Of a stretch of DNA of 64,000 nt, positions 62,306-64,000 are shown in pieces. Under the pieces are notes generated by a model that made no database searches, had not been told where the DNA came from, and saw only the letters and a program-made list of their open reading frames with translations. The position numbers were made by a program, and so were the translations under genes. The stretch comes from Anaerolineae bacterium (GTDB lineage: Bacteria; Chloroflexota; Anaerolineae; B4-G1; DUEL01). Numbering within the stretch: the first letter of the stretch is position 1; every line of letters begins with the position of its first letter. Where the stretch lies: the NCBI GenBank assembly GCA_016931695.1, contig JAFGEI010000217.1, forward strand, positions 1-64,000, given 5' to 3'.

Positions 62306-63210
62306 TGTCTATTCTCATCGATCAAACCAAGCGCGTCCTGGTACAGGGCATCACCGGGCGCGAGGGAATTGCACGCACGCAGTTGATGGTTGGCTACGGC
62401 ACCCACGTCGTCGCCGGAGTGACGCCCGGCAAGGGCGGGCAGGCAGTCGAGGGCATCCCGGTCTTTGATACCGTCGAGGAAGCGTGGGAGCAGGCTGGCC
62501 CGATCGACATCAGCGTCCTCTTTATCCCCGCGCCACTGGTGCGGAGCGCGGCGTTGGAGGCGATCGACGCCGGGGTCAAGCTGCTGGTCATCGTGCCCGA
62601 CCGGGTGCCCATCTATGACGTGCTCGTCATCGCCAAGCGGGCCAAAGAAACCGGGGCCCGCTTCGTCGGGCCGAACACGCTGGGAGTGCTCAGCCCCGAC
62701 AAGGCAGTGCTGGGCATGATCGGCGGCCGCGCCGCCTCGGCCCGCTCCTGGTTCTTCCCGGGGCCGGTCGGCATCTCCTCTCGCAGCGGCGGCATCACTT
62801 CCTCAATGGCCTACTACCTGGCCCAGGAGGGCATCGGCGCCACCACCCTGGTCCACGTCGGCGGCGACGCGGTGGTCGGATTGCCCCACCCCGAGGTGGT
62901 CAAGCTCTTTGAGCATGACCCCGAGACCAAGGCGGTGGTCATGTTCGGCGAGATCGGCACCAGCCAGGAAGAGATGGTGGCGGATTTGATCGAAGAGGGC
63001 GCGTTCACCAAACCGCTGGTCGCCTACATCGGCGGCAAGGCGGCCAAGAGCGGCACCCGCTTCTCGCACGCCGGCGCCATCGTCGAAGGAGGCCGCGGCA
63101 CCTACGAGGGCAAGGTCGAGCGGCTGCGCGAGGTCGGCGCGACGGTGGTGGAACAGTTTATGGATCTGCCGGCGGCAACCAAGGAGGTGTTGGCACGGAT
63201 TGGCGCATGA
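62305..63210 (+). CDS. SucD-like CoA-ligase alpha subunit, 301 aa
   Basis: CoA-binding Rossmann domain first (VLVQGITGREGIARTQLMVGYGTHVVAGVTPGKGGQ), then the ligase domain with GPVGISSRSGGITSSMAYYLAQEGIGATTLVHVGGDAVVG. The phosphohistidine is His255 in FSHAGAIVEGGRGTYEGKVERL, matching His246 of E. coli SucD and the active His of ATP-citrate lyase. It pairs with the SucC-like protein just upstream to activate a carboxylic acid with CoA. Compared with SucD, the stretch MIGGRAASARSWFFPGPVG is changed, which may reflect another substrate. The citryl-CoA-lyase-like gene follows after 90 bases. Confidence 0.85.
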   Translation: MSILIDQTKRVLVQGITGREGIARTQLMVGYGTHVVAGVTPGKGGQAVEGIPVFDTVEEAWEQAGPIDISVLFIPAPLVRSAALEAIDAGVKLLVIVPDRVPIYDVLVIAKRAKETGARFVGPNTLGVLSPDKAVLGMIGGRAASARSWFFPGPVGISSRSGGITSSMAYYLAQEGIGATTLVHVGGDAVVGLPHPEVVKLFEHDPETKAVVMFGEIGTSQEEMVADLIEEGAFTKPLVAYIGGKAAKSGTRFSHAGAIVEGGRGTYEGKVERLREVGATVVEQFMDLPAATKEVLARIGA

Positions 63211-63224
63211 GATTTATCGCGTAC

Positions 63225-63260
63225 TGCGTATTGTGTATTCCGTTCCTTACGCAATACGCA
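63225..63260. repeat. Hairpin between sucD-like and lyase genes
   Basis: TGCGTATTG (63225-63233) and CAATACGCA (63252-63260) with an 18-base loop, lying in an otherwise empty gap. It may lower transcription into the lyase gene or act as an RNA stabiliser. The GCGTATTG motif is a common short repeat. Confidence 0.5.
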
Positions 63261-63300
63261 CCATGTCGCTTCATCCAATTGAACGTTTGAGGAGATAATC

Positions 63301-64000
63301 ATGACCGAAGAAATCTGGTCTCAACCAATCACAAAAATCGAGCCCAACAAGGTGGCTGTGCGCGGTTATCGCATCGACGAGTTGATGGGCCGCGTACCCT
63401 TTGCCCACGTCGTCTACCTGGTACTCAAGGGCGAGCTGCCCACTGCAGCCCAGGGGCAGGTAATGGACGCCATCCTCGTCTCCAGCGTCGACCACGGCGC
63501 GACGCCGCCCTCGGTGCTGGCGGCGCGGACGGTCGCCTCGGGCGGCGCCCCACTGACCACCGGCATCGCCGCCGGCATCATGACCATCAACCGCCACCAC
63601 GGGGGAGCCATCGAGGGCTGCATGCGCGTGCTGCTGGAGGCAGTGGCCTCCAAGCGGGCGAAAGGGCAGGATACCCTCACCGCCGCTCGCGAGCTGGTGA
63701 CCGACTACCGGGAGCAGAAAAAGCGCATCCCCGGCTACGGCCACCGCATCCACACCGAGGACCCGCGCACGATCAAGCTCTTTGCCATCTGCGAAGAGGT
63801 GGGGGTGGCGGGCGAATACGTCGCGATGGGACACGCCCTGCGCCAGGCAATGAACGAGATCATTGGCAAGGACCTGCCGCTGAACGTCGACGGGGCCATC
63901 GCCGCCGTGCTGTGCGAGCTGGACATCCCACCCGAAATGGGCAACGGCCTCTTTGCCATCGCCCGCACCGTCGGCCTGACCGCCCACGTATTCGACGAAA
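63301..64000 (+). CDS. Citryl-CoA lyase / citrate synthase-family protein, cut by window edge (first 233 aa)
   Basis: The frame runs off the window. It is a citrate synthase fold protein of the short citryl-CoA lyase type, closest in motifs to the C-terminal part of ATP-citrate lyase: VSSVDHGATPPSVLAARTVASGG (DHG at 64-66), TINRHHGGAIEGCM (98-109; active His), IPGYGHRIHTEDPR (143-156), LNVDGAIAAVLCELDIP (194-210; Asp197) and LFAIARTVGLTAHVFDE. Unlike a citrate synthase it lacks a long N-terminal domain. Together with the two genes before it, it matches the order of parts in ATP-citrate lyase. Expected reaction: cleavage of citryl-CoA to acetyl-CoA and oxaloacetate. GAGGAG precedes the ATG. 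Confidence 0.82.
   Translation, partial: MTEEIWSQPITKIEPNKVAVRGYRIDELMGRVPFAHVVYLVLKGELPTAAQGQVMDAILVSSVDHGATPPSVLAARTVASGGAPLTTGIAAGIMTINRHHGGAIEGCMRVLLEAVASKRAKGQDTLTAARELVTDYREQKKRIPGYGHRIHTEDPRTIKLFAICEEVGVAGEYVAMGHALRQAMNEIIGKDLPLNVDGAIAAVLCELDIPPEMGNGLFAIARTVGLTAHVFDE

Overview
The window reads as a stretch of chromosome from a high-GC bacterium, most likely an uncultured member of the Chloroflexota (Anaerolineae/Caldilineae-like). The clues are lipoproteins with long Pro/Thr 'PTPTP' linkers, very large secreted beta-proteins ending in an IYLP-type tail, a DinG with an N-terminal exonuclease, a MoxR/DUF58/transglutaminase operon, and tightly packed genes joined by ATGA, GTGA or TAATG overlaps. 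This assignment is inference; there is no rRNA or tRNA in the window and no marker phylogeny was run. No phage genes, transposase genes or CRISPR arrays were seen. The only mobile-looking DNA is two families of short palindromic elements.

Layout. 376-4072: three membrane proteins related to the antiporter-like subunits of complex I. 4085-6279: an ABC-type permease with a tiny upstream ORF. 6609-14560: dinG, then a 1683-residue secreted beta-domain protein. 14668-20137: ppdK and a GT39-like glycosyltransferase. 20489-22279: ribosomal protein S1 and IF-1. 22324-25405: ridA, response regulator, histidine kinase and a small membrane protein. 25520-31216: mutY, a solute-binding lipoprotein coupled to ccdA, and an SLC13-type transporter with four RCK_C domains. 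31486: ssb. 31963-37912: operon fabF-fabH-carboxyltransferase-biotin carboxylase-BCCP. 38186-42259: a secreted FG-GAP propeller protein. 42585-45100: rnc and an acyl-CoA mutase. 45122-49466: a lipoprotein, recA, a structured RNA, recX and RNase Y. 49417-53325: FHA, L,D-transpeptidase and CapA-like envelope cluster. 53588: dipeptidase. 54671-60287: moxR-SPFH-DUF58-transglutaminase. 60767-64000: a split ATP-citrate-lyase-like module, cut by the window edge.

How the genes fit together. The fab operon supplies ketoacyl synthases plus a biotin-dependent carboxylase. Its biotin carboxylase has lost several catalytic residues although the frame is intact. The mutase and the propionyl-type carboxyltransferase hint at methylmalonyl-CoA metabolism. 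recA, recX, mutY, ssb and dinG give a DNA-repair background, with candidate SOS-type operators at recA. The last three genes follow the domain order of ATP-citrate lyase (SucC-like, SucD-like, citryl-CoA-lyase-like), and the first carries a C-terminal 2[4Fe-4S] ferredoxin-like domain. That fused module is the most unusual system here.
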